Below are positions 1-13,683 of a stretch of 64,000 nucleotides of DNA, piece by piece. The notes below the pieces were generated by a model. That model saw only the letters and a program-made list of their open reading frames with translations, was not told the DNA's origin and searched no databases. Every line of letters begins with the position of its first letter. Position 1 is the stretch's first letter. The position numbers and the translations under genes are program-made. This DNA comes from Kalmanozyma brasiliensis GHG001 (taxonomy: Eukaryota > Basidiomycota > Ustilaginomycetes > Ustilaginales). The stretch lies in the NCBI RefSeq assembly GCF_000497045.1, contig NW_015961948.1:806001-870000 (forward strand), written 5' to 3'.

Positions 1-1035
1 GATGCTCGACCCTGCTTTTGCGGCCTCGGTGGAGATGCGTTCTGTTGTTGGACCCGCGGAAGAGCCGAATCCGTGCGCTTCGACGGACGCTGCTCCCCGA
101 AGTCCTTCTGACACAAAGTCAAATTGCGTCCCTGTCGTGGACGTCTTTGTCTCGACTAGCCTGCTCGACGCATCTCGCTTGCGGAAGAGGTCGATACGGT
201 AGACCAGGTTGTGCGAGGAAGATGGCGAAGTGGCAGCAAGAAAGAAGCGCTCGGTGCAGTCGAGTGCGACCCTGTGGATGGGCTGTTCGAATACGAAGCT
301 GCTCAGCAAACTCCTTGTGCGAAGATCCCACAGCTTAACACTGGCGTCGGTCGAGCTGGAGAGAATGGTGGTCTGATGCGGGAAGCGACCGCTGGAGATG
401 TGCAGGTCGGTGATGGCGAGGTTGTGGTCGGCGAGGGTGCAGTAGGGCGTGGGGTTGTGTTCGGAGCTGGTGATGGAGGAGCTGGTCTGGTCGTGTGGGG
501 CGAGGAGACCGGCTAGACTCCACACGAGGATGCGGGCGTCCTCGGAGCCTGTCACGAGAGCTGCACCGTCGGAAGTCCACTTGAGCACGGTGACGGAGCG
601 GTAGTGTGCGTCGAATGATGCGACGAGGTCTCCCGTTGCAATCTGCCAGAGAAAGATGCGGCCGTCGTAGGAGCCACCTGCGACCAGCTCGCCATTTGGT
701 GAACTAGCAATGCAAGAAAGCTTGGATGGCAAGATGATACGTTGCAAAGGGTGATCTCGCTGCCATGAAAAGACGTTGAGTGTGGCCTTGTTGTTTTCAA
801 GCTGGAAGACGAGGCCGCCGGTGCCTGAGATGGCTGGATTGGGTGATGTGGGGATGGCGCTGACGGAATGGGGAGCCGGATCGGAGACGCCCTTGAACGT
901 GGAGAGAGCCGAGGTAGACGATGGAGCGGCAACCGTGGTGAGACCCATGGAACCGACCAAGGAGGAGGAGGATGCGGTCGAGTAGAGGAGGCACTCCGTC
1001 GCAAACAGCGACGAGGATGATGACGAAGATGCCAT
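1..1035 (-). CDS. IPI3: IPI3 / WDR18-like pre-rRNA processing WD40 protein (3' end outside window)
   Basis: The minus-strand frame opens at an ATG at 1035 and stays open to base 1, giving 345 codons of the N-terminal part. After a Ser-rich start come WD40 blades: one around residues 110-130 (SCIASSPNGELVAGGSYDG then RIFLW), one with AHYRSVTVLKWTSDGAALV followed by GSEDARILVW, and one ending ASVKLWDLRT. The 'AHYRSVTVL' and 'GSEDARILVW' wording is typical of Ipi3/WDR18. In yeast Ipi3 joins Rix1 and Ipi1 (with Mdn1) on pre-60S particles for ITS2 processing and nuclear maturation. RIX1 itself lies at 44964-47756. The gene is divergent from asparagine synthetase over 855 bases and has a PAC-like GCGATGAGCT about 245 bases upstream. 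The family assignment is confident. The C-terminal third is not visible. Confidence 0.88.
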   Translation of the reverse strand, partial: MASSSSSSSLFATECLLYSTASSSSLVGSMGLTTVAAPSSTSALSTFKGVSDPAPHSVSAIPTSPNPAISGTGGLVFQLENNKATLNVFSWQRDHPLQRIILPSKLSCIASSPNGELVAGGSYDGRIFLWQIATGDLVASFDAHYRSVTVLKWTSDGAALVTGSEDARILVWSLAGLLAPHDQTSSSITSSEHNPTPYCTLADHNLAITDLHISSGRFPHQTTILSSSTDASVKLWDLRTRSLLSSFVFEQPIHRVALDCTERFFLAATSPSSSHNLVYRIDLFRKRDASSRLVETKTSTTGTQFDFVSEGLRGAASVEAHGFGSSAGPTTERISTEAAKAGSSI

Positions 1036-1279
1036 CTTTCGGCGTGAAATCAGCTGCTTTGCTAGAGGCAGCAGTGAAACGACGAAGCTGTGATGTCCGT
1101 GAGAGGGTCCGTGTCGTTGATGGTCTTCTGCAACCAGCAAGGCTGAAGGAAGTGCGGAGCTGTTCTGGCTGTTCCGCTCAAAACCTCGAAGCCGCTCCTC
1201 GTCAAGAAGAAATTCTTGGTGGAGAGCCTCGGGTCTCGGTGAAATCGAATGGCCAGATCGGGGCAAGAGTTCGCGATTA

Positions 1280-1289
1280 GCGATGAGCT
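1280..1289 (+). promoter_or_regulatory. PAC-like element GCGATGAGCT
   Basis: The sequence matches the yeast PAC consensus GCGATGAGMT exactly. In budding yeast PAC is bound by Dot6/Tod6 and marks ribosome-biogenesis genes. It lies about 245 bases upstream of the IPI3 ATG. Function in this fungus is inferred from motif identity only. Confidence 0.45.
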
Positions 1290-1532
1290 TCTTGGATCCC
1301 GGCCTGCTTGCCGACGAGAGATTCGATGACTCGCTCTAAATTCAGGATTTTCGCCAAGACTGCGCTCTGCTGCCGGTGAATCTGATGAACAGGAAAGTGA
1401 GAAATTGATAGGCAGCCAAGGCTCCAAGATAACGGCGAGGCGAGGCCCTGAGTTGAGAAGAAAAGGAAGAAATTGAAAGTCGGAAGGCGAGCGAAGGAAA
1501 ATAGGCTTGCACACTTCTGGTTGGTTGGTTGG

Positions 1533-1539
1533 TGAGTCA
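1533..1539 (+). promoter_or_regulatory. Gcn4/Cpc1-type site TGAGTCA
   Basis: This is a perfect bZIP general-amino-acid-control site (TGASTCA), 352 bases upstream of the asparagine synthetase ATG. Two half-type sites flank it: TGACTC at 1327-1332 and GAGTCA (reverse of TGACTC) at 1684-1689. Asparagine synthetase is a classic Gcn4/Cpc1 target in other fungi. Confidence 0.5.
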
Positions 1540-1890
1540 ACGGAGGCGGAGAGTGAGAAGATCTCGCCACTGTTTCTCATGCAAAGCAGCAGCAGGCAGC
1601 AGCAAGGGCAGCGCGCAGTGACCAACCCTAACGAGGGCGTGTGACAGCTGATTGATCTGCCCAAACTCGAGCTGGACCAAGGCGAGTCACACACCGTCGG
1701 AAGATCCGTTGTCCACGTCAACCTCTGTTTCAATCACACTCCATCTTCCCACCGACAACCATTATCCTTCCCACGCCCAAACGCACACTCCATCGGATCA
1801 CCCTCGTCAGCGCCACATCCGAACAAGCAAGTCGCAGCAAGTCTACCACAGCATAGGACAGGCACTTCTCTCTCTGGCTCGATCTTAAAT

Positions 1891-3798
1891 ATGTGCGGTA
1901 TTCTGGGCTGCATTCACCACCCGGACGCTCCGGCGTATCGCAGCAAGATGCTTAACATGTCGCGCTGCATCCGACACCGTGGTCCCGATTGGTCGGGCTG
2001 CGTCGTGACCCAAGAAGAAGGCTCTAAAGGCTCGATCCTCTGCCACGAGCGTCTCGCCATCGTCGGCATCTCGACCGGTGCTCAGCCACTCGTCTCCACC
2101 GACGGCAAGCTCGTCCTCGCCGTCAACGGTGAGATTTACAACCACCGTCACCTCCGAAAGGGTCTCAAGGACCAGAGCGCCGAGTTCAAGACCGAGTCCG
2201 ATTGCGAGGTCATCCTCCACCTCTACCGCGAGCACGGCACCGACTTCGTCAAGATGCTCGACGGCATGTTCTCCTTCATCCTCCTTGACACGACCACCAC
2301 ACCGCACCGCGTCATCGCCGCTCGTGATCCCATCGGTATCACGACCCTCTACCAGGGCGCTTCGTACAAGTACCCGGGCGCCATCTACTTCAGCTCGGAA
2401 CTCAAGGCGATCCACGAAGAGTGCGATCGCATTCGCTCCTTCCCGCCCGGTCACTTCTACGACTCGTCTCTCCCCGAGGGTCAGGAGACGGTGAGATACT
2501 ACACACCCAACTGGATCGAGGGTGATGCTGACGGAGCCGAGATCCCGTCCACGCCCACGGACCTCAAGGCGATCCGCGAGGCGCTCGAGAAGGCCGTTCG
2601 CAAGCGACTCATGTCCGAAGTTCCCTACGGTGTGCTTCTGTCGGGTGGTCTCGACTCGTCTCTGATCGCCGCGATCGCCGCTCGCGAGACTGACAAAATG
2701 GCTGACCTGCAACGCAAGCAGTGGGAAGAACGACAGGCCCGTCGTGCTCGGGGTCTCACCACTCCCGCCGTCGAGACCGATGGCGCCAAGCTCCCCGTCG
2801 GACTCGACGAGGATGCCGAGAACGAGGTCGAGAACCTGGCTGCCTGGCCCCGCCTTCACTCGTTCTCCATCGGTCTGCCCGGCTCGCCCGATCTGCTCGC
2901 AGCCCGCAAGGCCGCCCAGTTCCTCGGAACCGTTCACCACGAATACACCTTCACCGTCCAGGAAGGCCTCGACGCCATCGCGGACGTCATCTTCCACCTT
3001 GAGACGTACGACGTCACCACGGTGCGCGCTTCGACGCCCATGTACCTGCTTTCGCGCAAGATCAAGGCGATGGGCGTCAAGATGGTGCTCTCCGGTGAAG
3101 GATCGGATGAGATCTTTGGTGGATACCTCTACTTCCATGCTGCACCGGACAAGGTTGCGTTCCACCAGGAGCTCGTTCGACGTGTCAAGAACCTGCATAC
3201 CGCCGACTGCCTTCGTGCTAACAAGAGCACCATGGCGTGGGGGCTCGAGGCGCGCGTTCCGTTCTTGGACAAGAAGTTCCTCGATGTGGCCATGAACACG
3301 GATCCTAGCGATAAGATGTTCTCCAAGGGATCGTTGCAGGAGGTGGACAGCGATGGACGACCGAGGATGGAGAAGTACATCTTGCGCAAGGCATTCGATG
3401 TGATCCCGGACGACATTGAGGCTGGCGGCGACGGAAGTGGTAGCAAGCTCGCGCAGGGTGCGCCACGCAAGCCGTACCTGCCGGAAGACATCCTCTGGCG
3501 TCAAAAGGAGCAGTTCTCGGACGGCGTCGGTTACTCCTGGATCGACGGCATCAAGGATCATGCCGAAAAGACCGTGTCGGACCAAAAGTTCCAGGAGCGC
3601 GCAAAGAGGTATTCCCTCGACACGCCCGATACCAAGGAGGCGTACATGATCCGCGAGATCTTCGAGAGCTGGTTCCCCTCGGATGCGGCCGCGAGCACCG
3701 CGGTGCGCTGGATTCCCAGGGCCGATTGGGGTTGCGCCGCTGATCCTTCGGGTCGCGCGGTCAAGATCCACGAGTCGGCTTACTCTGCTGACGAGTAA
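1891..3798 (+). CDS. ASN1: Asparagine synthetase, glutamine-hydrolysing
   Basis: This 635-aa enzyme makes asparagine from aspartate, glutamine and ATP in the cytosol. The protein begins [10 protein letters not shown], so Cys2 becomes the N-terminal nucleophile of the class II glutamine amidotransferase domain (about residues 2-190). RHRGPDWSG and the [10 protein letters not shown] segment are typical of that domain. The synthetase half carries the PP-loop SGGLDSS at residues 251-257 and the downstream signatures [13 protein letters not shown] and [19 protein letters not shown]. Length fits fungal Asn1/Asn2. It is a single exon with an ATG preceded by AAAT. The end faces the DUF1776 gene convergently, 205 bases away. 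A 659-codon open frame on the opposite strand spans the whole gene and is treated as a codon-use artefact. Confidence 0.97.
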   Translation: MCGILGCIHHPDAPAYRSKMLNMSRCIRHRGPDWSGCVVTQEEGSKGSILCHERLAIVGISTGAQPLVSTDGKLVLAVNGEIYNHRHLRKGLKDQSAEFKTESDCEVILHLYREHGTDFVKMLDGMFSFILLDTTTTPHRVIAARDPIGITTLYQGASYKYPGAIYFSSELKAIHEECDRIRSFPPGHFYDSSLPEGQETVRYYTPNWIEGDADGAEIPSTPTDLKAIREALEKAVRKRLMSEVPYGVLLSGGLDSSLIAAIAARETDKMADLQRKQWEERQARRARGLTTPAVETDGAKLPVGLDEDAENEVENLAAWPRLHSFSIGLPGSPDLLAARKAAQFLGTVHHEYTFTVQEGLDAIADVIFHLETYDVTTVRASTPMYLLSRKIKAMGVKMVLSGEGSDEIFGGYLYFHAAPDKVAFHQELVRRVKNLHTADCLRANKSTMAWGLEARVPFLDKKFLDVAMNTDPSDKMFSKGSLQEVDSDGRPRMEKYILRKAFDVIPDDIEAGGDGSGSKLAQGAPRKPYLPEDILWRQKEQFSDGVGYSWIDGIKDHAEKTVSDQKFQERAKRYSLDTPDTKEAYMIREIFESWFPSDAAASTAVRWIPRADWGCAADPSGRAVKIHESAYSADE

Positions 3799-4003
3799 AA
3801 GCGCTGCATACATACAGTACGCCAAAGTGTTCTCATTTCTCAATCTCAGATCATATCCTCTCATTTGTTACACGAGTGTGCTCGTGATGCTTTTCGAGCT
3901 TGTCCTGTCTGTGCGTCGACGCCGTTGTTCACATCCGCTCGACCGCTCTCACACGAATGCATGAAAAGAACGTCAAAATTGAACCCGAACACAGATCTAC
4001 AGC

Positions 4004-6148
4004 TCACTGCCCCTCCTCACGCCTCGCACTCTCCCCAAGAGCAACCCAACTGGTCCCCAAGCCCTCCTCGTTCTCGCTCCCATACGCACTTCCTCCTACC
4101 GCGGGGGACTCGCCGCCACTGCTCGCGCCACTCGTCCCCATCCACGGGTCGCGCGGCATAGCTGTCGCTCGACCAGTCTCCAGGCTCGGCGTAGACGCGC
4201 TCAGATCCTGACTGGCGTGCATGGCTCTCCCACCAAAGTAGGGCGAGTGGGTGGTGGATCGTCCACTTTCCTCTTCGACGACCTCGTCGTTGTCCCCGTA
4301 TGCCGAGCTGGGGACGCTAGATGGAATGCCGGATGCACCGGATGACCGCTCGCTCTCTGGCAGACTGGCAGCGTCCTCCTCGCGGATCTCATATCCCAGT
4401 GGGCTGGGGCGTTTGATCGATGCGCGCGAGTGGGTAGCAGACGCGGGTCCCGGTCCAGGTCCCACCGCAGGCCGCTGCCCTCCTGTGGGTCCACGAGCGT
4501 CCGATGGCCGGCCCCAGTTCCACGGCAGGTAGGCGTGCTCAGCGCGACCTATCAGGCCCGCCCTGCGCAACGACAGCTGGCGACGCAAAGCCAGGGCGAA
4601 ATCGACAAAGCTCGTAGGAACGATGGTGAGCAGCACCTGGCTGAATGTGAGCCAGTATGAGGAAAGCGGATACGTGCTCACGGTGTGGCTGGGCGGCAGA
4701 CGGCGTTTCGTGCTCAGCAGAAGGGAAGAGACCTTGTTGAGTACGGGCGCGGAGGTAGGCGATCGGTGGTGCCACAAGGAGCCCTGGGAGGACGAGGGCG
4801 AGCGACCAAAGGTGGGTCGCGAGGGCGACTGCGATGGAGAACTGGTGGTCGTCTCGTTGGCAGTGGTTGCGGTGCCAGACTCGCCCAGGACAGAACCAGA
4901 GTTGACCTCGACCATCGTGATGCGCACATCTCGCTGCTTGAGCGTGGAGCGCGAAGTGGAGGCTCGACGTGAGGTCGAGCTGGGGGATCCGAAAGAGAGC
5001 TTGCTGTTGCCAGCCGTCTTGGAGTACAGCGAATCCTCCTCGCACTCGCGTCGAAGCGATTGCACGCCAGCAGCGACGCTCTGCGCGATGACCGAGTACA
5101 TGGCCTGACGGGGCAAGGCTGTACGGGAAGCAGGGCTGGAGATAAGCGTGACCACGGTGGCCGGCTCCATCTCGGCCGTGTCCTCGGCGCGATTGGGCAG
5201 CGCCCTGAGCATCGGGATCAGAGCACCGAGAGCGCAGAGACTGGCCACGACGTGGCGTTCGAGAAGCTCGGACGAGGGCGACGGTGCCAGCTTCGTGATA
5301 GGCACGCCCAGCGACGACACCGAAGCCGAGACGGACATGCTGCGGGAGAGGCTCGCATCGTCTTCGGGAGCAACGAAGCTGAGCGCATTCACCACACCAG
5401 CAATACTGATATTCTCGCCTGGTCGTGCATAGGGGTCTCCAGCACTGGTGAGGGGGTAGCGCAGACTGAGAGCAGCCGAAAGCGCCCTCACAAAGGGTTG
5501 CAAGGAGCTCGATGGGTCATCGACGTCGAAGATGAGCGCCTTGACGTAGCCTCGAGAGCTTGGAGGGATGAGATTCTCGAATTGGGCCAGAGCGGCCGAG
5601 GATGATACCGATGCGAGCACCACGAAGCCTTGGCCGGAGAAGTGGAGAGCGAGAGACCGACCCAGCGGCGTGTCGGCTCCGAGGACGATGACGGCCTCTC
5701 TGCGAATACCGTTCTTGAGCCGGACCTGACGTGTGCGCCCTCGACCGACAAATTGCTTCTTGCCGAGGTAGGGCAGCGAGATATAGCCGGCTTGATAAGC
5801 ATAGCTGGTTCCCAGTCCGACGAGGAGCAGACTGCCAGTCACACCGATAGCAGTGCGATGCCTGTGCGTCCAAGCTTGCATGAGCTGCAGATTGGTCGGA
5901 GGAGGCGGCGGCGGTACGTATAGCGGCGGTGCGGGAACGGGCGAGACGAGCTCGGTCACCTTTTCGGCAAAGCTGTCCAGAGTAGGAAGCGACGACAAAC
6001 AGGGCATGGGCGGACCATACTTGTTGAGCTGCTCGTACAGGATCTGGTAGTATTCTTGCACCGAGACGGACACTTGGTGAGGCAAGTCCTGTAGCTCGCG
6101 GGGGAGGTTGTTCTCGATGAAGTTTTCGAGGTCGGCGAGGGACGGCAT
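4004..6148 (-). CDS. DUF1776 family SDR-like membrane protein
   Basis: The protein has 714 aa and starts at an ATG (MPSLADLENF). Residues 1-60 hold the LPRELQDLPHQ and YYQILYEQLNKYGPP segment, and a proline run covers 71-84. A hydrophobic span at about 100-118 (IGVTGSLLLVGLG) looks like a single membrane anchor. It is followed by a Rossmann-like strand-loop-helix (AVIVLGADTPLGRSLALHF, about 152-170). This layout matches the fungal DUF1776 family, remote relatives of short-chain dehydrogenases. The expected SDR catalytic pair is incomplete: Y351 is followed at +4 by Ala instead of Lys. Residues from about 370 to 714 are Ser/Pro/Gly-rich and probably disordered, apart from a conserved-looking hydrophobic block (PLSSYWLTFSQVLLTIVPTS). 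No biochemical role is known to me. Confidence 0.85.
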   Translation of the reverse strand: MPSLADLENFIENNLPRELQDLPHQVSVSVQEYYQILYEQLNKYGPPMPCLSSLPTLDSFAEKVTELVSPVPAPPLYVPPPPPPTNLQLMQAWTHRHRTAIGVTGSLLLVGLGTSYAYQAGYISLPYLGKKQFVGRGRTRQVRLKNGIRREAVIVLGADTPLGRSLALHFSGQGFVVLASVSSSAALAQFENLIPPSSRGYVKALIFDVDDPSSSLQPFVRALSAALSLRYPLTSAGDPYARPGENISIAGVVNALSFVAPEDDASLSRSMSVSASVSSLGVPITKLAPSPSSELLERHVVASLCALGALIPMLRALPNRAEDTAEMEPATVVTLISSPASRTALPRQAMYSVIAQSVAAGVQSLRRECEEDSLYSKTAGNSKLSFGSPSSTSRRASTSRSTLKQRDVRITMVEVNSGSVLGESGTATTANETTTSSPSQSPSRPTFGRSPSSSQGSLWHHRSPTSAPVLNKVSSLLLSTKRRLPPSHTVSTYPLSSYWLTFSQVLLTIVPTSFVDFALALRRQLSLRRAGLIGRAEHAYLPWNWGRPSDARGPTGGQRPAVGPGPGPASATHSRASIKRPSPLGYEIREEDAASLPESERSSGASGIPSSVPSSAYGDNDEVVEEESGRSTTHSPYFGGRAMHASQDLSASTPSLETGRATAMPRDPWMGTSGASSGGESPAVGGSAYGSENEEGLGTSWVALGESARREEGQ

Positions 6149-7720
6149 GATGGCGGTGATGCGGCTAGCAATGTTGCGTAATCAAGCGCGTTAGACGGTT
6201 GCGAAGCAAAGGTGCTAGCAGATATGCCGATGGCCTGTCGTCGAGGCTGGGCGAAGTGACGTTACGGCTCACCGGCCTCGCAGCGAAAAGAAAGCGAGCG
6301 GCTGGAGATGAATGTCGCGATGCACCTTGCTGTCGAGCAGGTTGCTGCTACGAACGAAAATGTTGGATGGCTACAGTCCGATGCGTACGACGAGGGAAAC
6401 GTTCTCCTCTACAGCAATGTCAGTGATGAGGAGACCACTCCGACGTTCGTAAGGTGATGCCAACTAGGACACTCGCGTGCAGGGTGATGGTGGAGATAGG
6501 GATGGCTGAGCTCAGCGGACCACATGGAGGGGAGATCCGAGCTTACTGGTGGGTCCAGTTCAGATAGTGGAGGCAAGGGAGGGTGAGACTACTGTGGTCC
6601 TGAGTGAAAGCAAACCGCGCCAAAGTAAGGTGGTCAGGCGAGCCGCGCAAGAGAGTCGAGGACCGGCCGGGCGGATGAACAGTCTTCAAAAAAAGTGCTC
6701 AGATCATTCAGGGTCCTGGCTGCAGCTCACTGCAGCAACACTTTTTTTTTCGGAGTTGACAGGCGTGATACGAGAGCGAGCCCTATCAGCCCGCTGGCGT
6801 GACCGTGTGGTGGGTCGTGGACAGTGCTCAGCTCCTCTGTCCGAATCTTGGTCTTAGAGCGCAATCTGTTCAAGCGCGCGAGCCCCATGCGCATCATCTC
6901 TGCGGTGCTGCAGAGGCGCTTGTCTGTGGGCCTGCCTACAGTTGCGACTGAGCCATGCGAGCGGGTGAGATAAGAAGAGCAGCTCGTCGCACCCTTCCTT
7001 CCTTCTTCCCTCAAGCAATTGCACCCCTCGCAAGCAAAGTACCTGCGCAAGGCAGCGTTCAACCGCAAGTCCCTCGACCTCCATCCGAGGGAGGTCTTCC
7101 CTTCTATATCGCTTTTCTCTGGACTAAGGCGAGTTGGTCAGCTACGATGCGCGCTATGCGTCTGACCACCTTTTGCGAATCTGATCCACTTTGATCAGCG
7201 AATGCCCAAATGACGAAGGCGCAAGCTCCTCCTACACGATGAAAGTCTTCAAGACCTGCAGCAGGTACCTGTCCCACGACAGGGACAAACCCTGTTTCTG
7301 AGGAAGGCCTCCCTTTTACTCTTCAGCGCGCCCGTCTCTCCTGCTCCCCGACAGACGAGCGGAGCAAGTGACGTCTTTCTCGCGTTGCCCCCGGGGCCCG
7401 TCATGCAAGTCAAACCACATCATATCTTGTGTGTGTTTGTGAGGTATGCCTTCTCAATAGGATTGAGCTTCACACTGATTCGCACGGACTGAGCCACGGC
7501 CGTCGCAGGGACTCTATCGAATGGACATGATGTGGTATGAACAATGACTTGACTAGCCGAGAAGACATTACAGGGAATCATATACAAGGCGGGAAGGGGG
7601 ACATGTGATTGATGTCAGATGGACGAGCGAGCTCTTATCTGACAGCTTTTGGTTTTGAGGAAGAGCAATAGGCTCAACGATAGCTTGCTTGCTTGGAAGA
7701 GAAGCGAGACGATGGAGCGA
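6149..7720. other. Intergenic: DUF1776 promoter and DBP2 3' flank
   Basis: About 1.57 kb separates two minus-strand genes, so it should hold the DUF1776 promoter and the DBP2 3' UTR and terminator. A T run sits at about 6742-6751 and a small hairpin (CCTGTC/GACAGG) at about 7270-7286. Short open frames have no recognisable domain, and I found no tRNA. Confidence 0.6.
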
Positions 7721-12078
<4,358 letters not shown>

Positions 12079-13371
12079 ATGTCGCTCCTTCGACAGAAAG
12101 CAGCTGGCCAGCTGGGCCGCCCCTTGGCTGGCCTGGCTCGTCAGACTGCTCAGCCCGTCGTAGCTTCGCGCCCAATCCCAGCCTCACGACGTGGACGAGC
12201 GACCGCCGTTGACCCCGCTGATCCCGCAGCCACCGGCGTCGCCGCCCCTTCCTCCTCCAGCATCCCCTTCACGCCCACCGCCACCACCTCGCTCCCGCCA
12301 ACCGAAGGCGCCGTCCGCCACAACTGGTCGCGCAAAGAGGTCCAACAGATCTACGACTCTCCTCTTCTCGAGCTCGTCTTCCGCTCTGCCAACGTCCACC
12401 GCTCGCACCATCCCGTCAATCGCGTTCAGCTGTGCACGCTGATGAACATCAAGGAGGGCGGGTGTTCCGAGGATTGCGGCTACTGTTCTCAGTCGTCCAA
12501 GTACGAGACTCCTTCCAACGCATCGAAGCTAGAGGACCTCGAGACGGTGCTGACCGAGGCGCGCAAGGCGAAGGCCAACGGGTCGACGCGTTTCTGCATG
12601 GGTGCGGCGTGGCGTGAAGTCGGCGGTCGAAAGCGTGGCTTCAACCGCATCCTCGACATGGTTCGTGAGATCCGTGGGATGGGCATGGAGGTGTGCACTA
12701 CGCTCGGCATGCTCACCACGGAACAGGCCAAGCAGTTGAAGGAGGCCGGTCTCACCGCGTACAACCACAATCTCGACACGTCCCGAGAGTACTACGGAAA
12801 GGTCGTCACCACTCGTTCGTACGACGATCGTATCGGTACCATCGCCAACGTCCGCGAGGCCGGCATCAGCGTTTGCTCGGGAGGCATCCTGGGTCTCGGC
12901 GAGGAGCACGAGGACCGCGTCGGACTGATCTGGGAGATGAGCACGCTCCCCGAACACCCCGAGAGCTTCCCCGTCAACGCCCTCGTCGCCATCCCCGGCA
13001 CACCCATGGAACAGAACGAACCCATCTCCTTCCAGGACATGCTTCGCACCGTCGCCACCGCCCGCATCGTCCTTCCCGGCTCGATCATCCGTCTCGCCGC
13101 AGGTCGACACCTCTTCACCGAGTCCGAGCAGGCAATGGCCTTCTTGGCCGGCGCCAACGCCATCTTCACTGGAGAACGCATGCTCACCACCCCTACCAGC
13201 TCGTGGGACGACGACAAGGCCATGCTCGGCCGATGGGGTCTGAGGGGCATGGAGAGCTTCGAGGACAAGACCATGGCCCCGCACGGACACGCCGCAGCGA
13301 CAGGCGAGACAGTCTCCATCGAGGACCGCAGGGCCAAGGCCGCCGCTAGCCAGGCTTTCCAGGCCGCTTAA
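12079..13371 (+). CDS. BIO2: Biotin synthase (radical SAM, mitochondrial)
   Basis: This 430-aa protein inserts sulfur into dethiobiotin, the last step of biotin synthesis, in mitochondria. I chose the ATG at 12079 (MSLLRQKAAGQLGRPLAGLARQ) because it opens an Arg-rich, acid-free presequence typical of matrix import, although the frame is open for 70 codons further upstream. The radical-SAM cluster is C129-x3-C133-x2-C136 within KEGGCSEDCGYCSQSSKY. The downstream blocks RFCMGAAWRE, YNHNLDTSREYYGKV, CSGGILGLGE, VNALVAIPGTPME and AGRHLFTESEQAMAFLAGAN follow the family in order, including the Cys and Arg residues expected for the [2Fe-2S] site. It is a single exon, divergent from DBP2 and convergent with the zinc-cluster regulator 312 bases on. 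Confidence 0.97.
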   Translation: MSLLRQKAAGQLGRPLAGLARQTAQPVVASRPIPASRRGRATAVDPADPAATGVAAPSSSSIPFTPTATTSLPPTEGAVRHNWSRKEVQQIYDSPLLELVFRSANVHRSHHPVNRVQLCTLMNIKEGGCSEDCGYCSQSSKYETPSNASKLEDLETVLTEARKAKANGSTRFCMGAAWREVGGRKRGFNRILDMVREIRGMGMEVCTTLGMLTTEQAKQLKEAGLTAYNHNLDTSREYYGKVVTTRSYDDRIGTIANVREAGISVCSGGILGLGEEHEDRVGLIWEMSTLPEHPESFPVNALVAIPGTPMEQNEPISFQDMLRTVATARIVLPGSIIRLAAGRHLFTESEQAMAFLAGANAIFTGERMLTTPTSSWDDDKAMLGRWGLRGMESFEDKTMAPHGHAAATGETVSIEDRRAKAAASQAFQAA

Positions 13372-13683
13372 ATCAGCGTAAAGATCGTAAGGCTCGCTGC
13401 CATGTCGAAGTCATGAATATGAAGAACAGTTGCAAGCATTCACTGAAAGACGAGTTGATCTCGTGAGTGGGTTCGGGACAGTCCGTGGTCTGCCTGCTTC
13501 GAGAAGATCGATTAGAGGGGCATATGACAAAGCGAGCTAAAGACGACGAAATAGAAGGAGCAGTTGCGGAGAAGATGGAACGAGATGTGAGCAGCCGAGA
13601 CCAGTATAGGCGGAAATGGCTAGGATTGGGGAATAGGGAGACGGGAGCAATCGGAACCTGAGCCCTTCCTTGCGTCGACCACG
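13372..13683. other. Convergent intergenic region, BIO2 / zinc-cluster regulator
   Basis: 312 bases between two facing 3' ends. I see no gene-like frame or notable repeat. It presumably holds both polyadenylation regions. Confidence 0.6.

Larger units (their letters stand above)
1036..1890. other. Divergent intergenic region, IPI3 / asparagine synthetase
   Basis: This 855-base spacer must hold both promoters. It contains a PAC-like element near the IPI3 side and Gcn4-type TGA(G/C)TC sites toward the asparagine synthetase side (listed separately). A short TTGG triplet repeat sits at about 1520-1531. Several short open frames cross it, but none shows a recognisable domain. Confidence 0.7.

Noticed and set aside
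1885..3864. 659-codon antisense open frame with an ATG covering the whole asparagine synthetase gene
   Set aside because: It mirrors the sense gene, and its translation is Val/Glu/Leu-rich with no domain. GC-rich codon use commonly opens antisense frames. Sense-strand evidence is decisive.
6549..6857. 102-codon plus-strand frame between DUF1776 and DBP2
   Set aside because: Composition looks random and there is no domain or convincing start context.
7270..7286. Short hairpin CCTGTC...GACAGG as a possible terminator or RNA element
   Set aside because: A six-base stem is expected by chance, and stem-loop termination does not apply to polymerase II genes.
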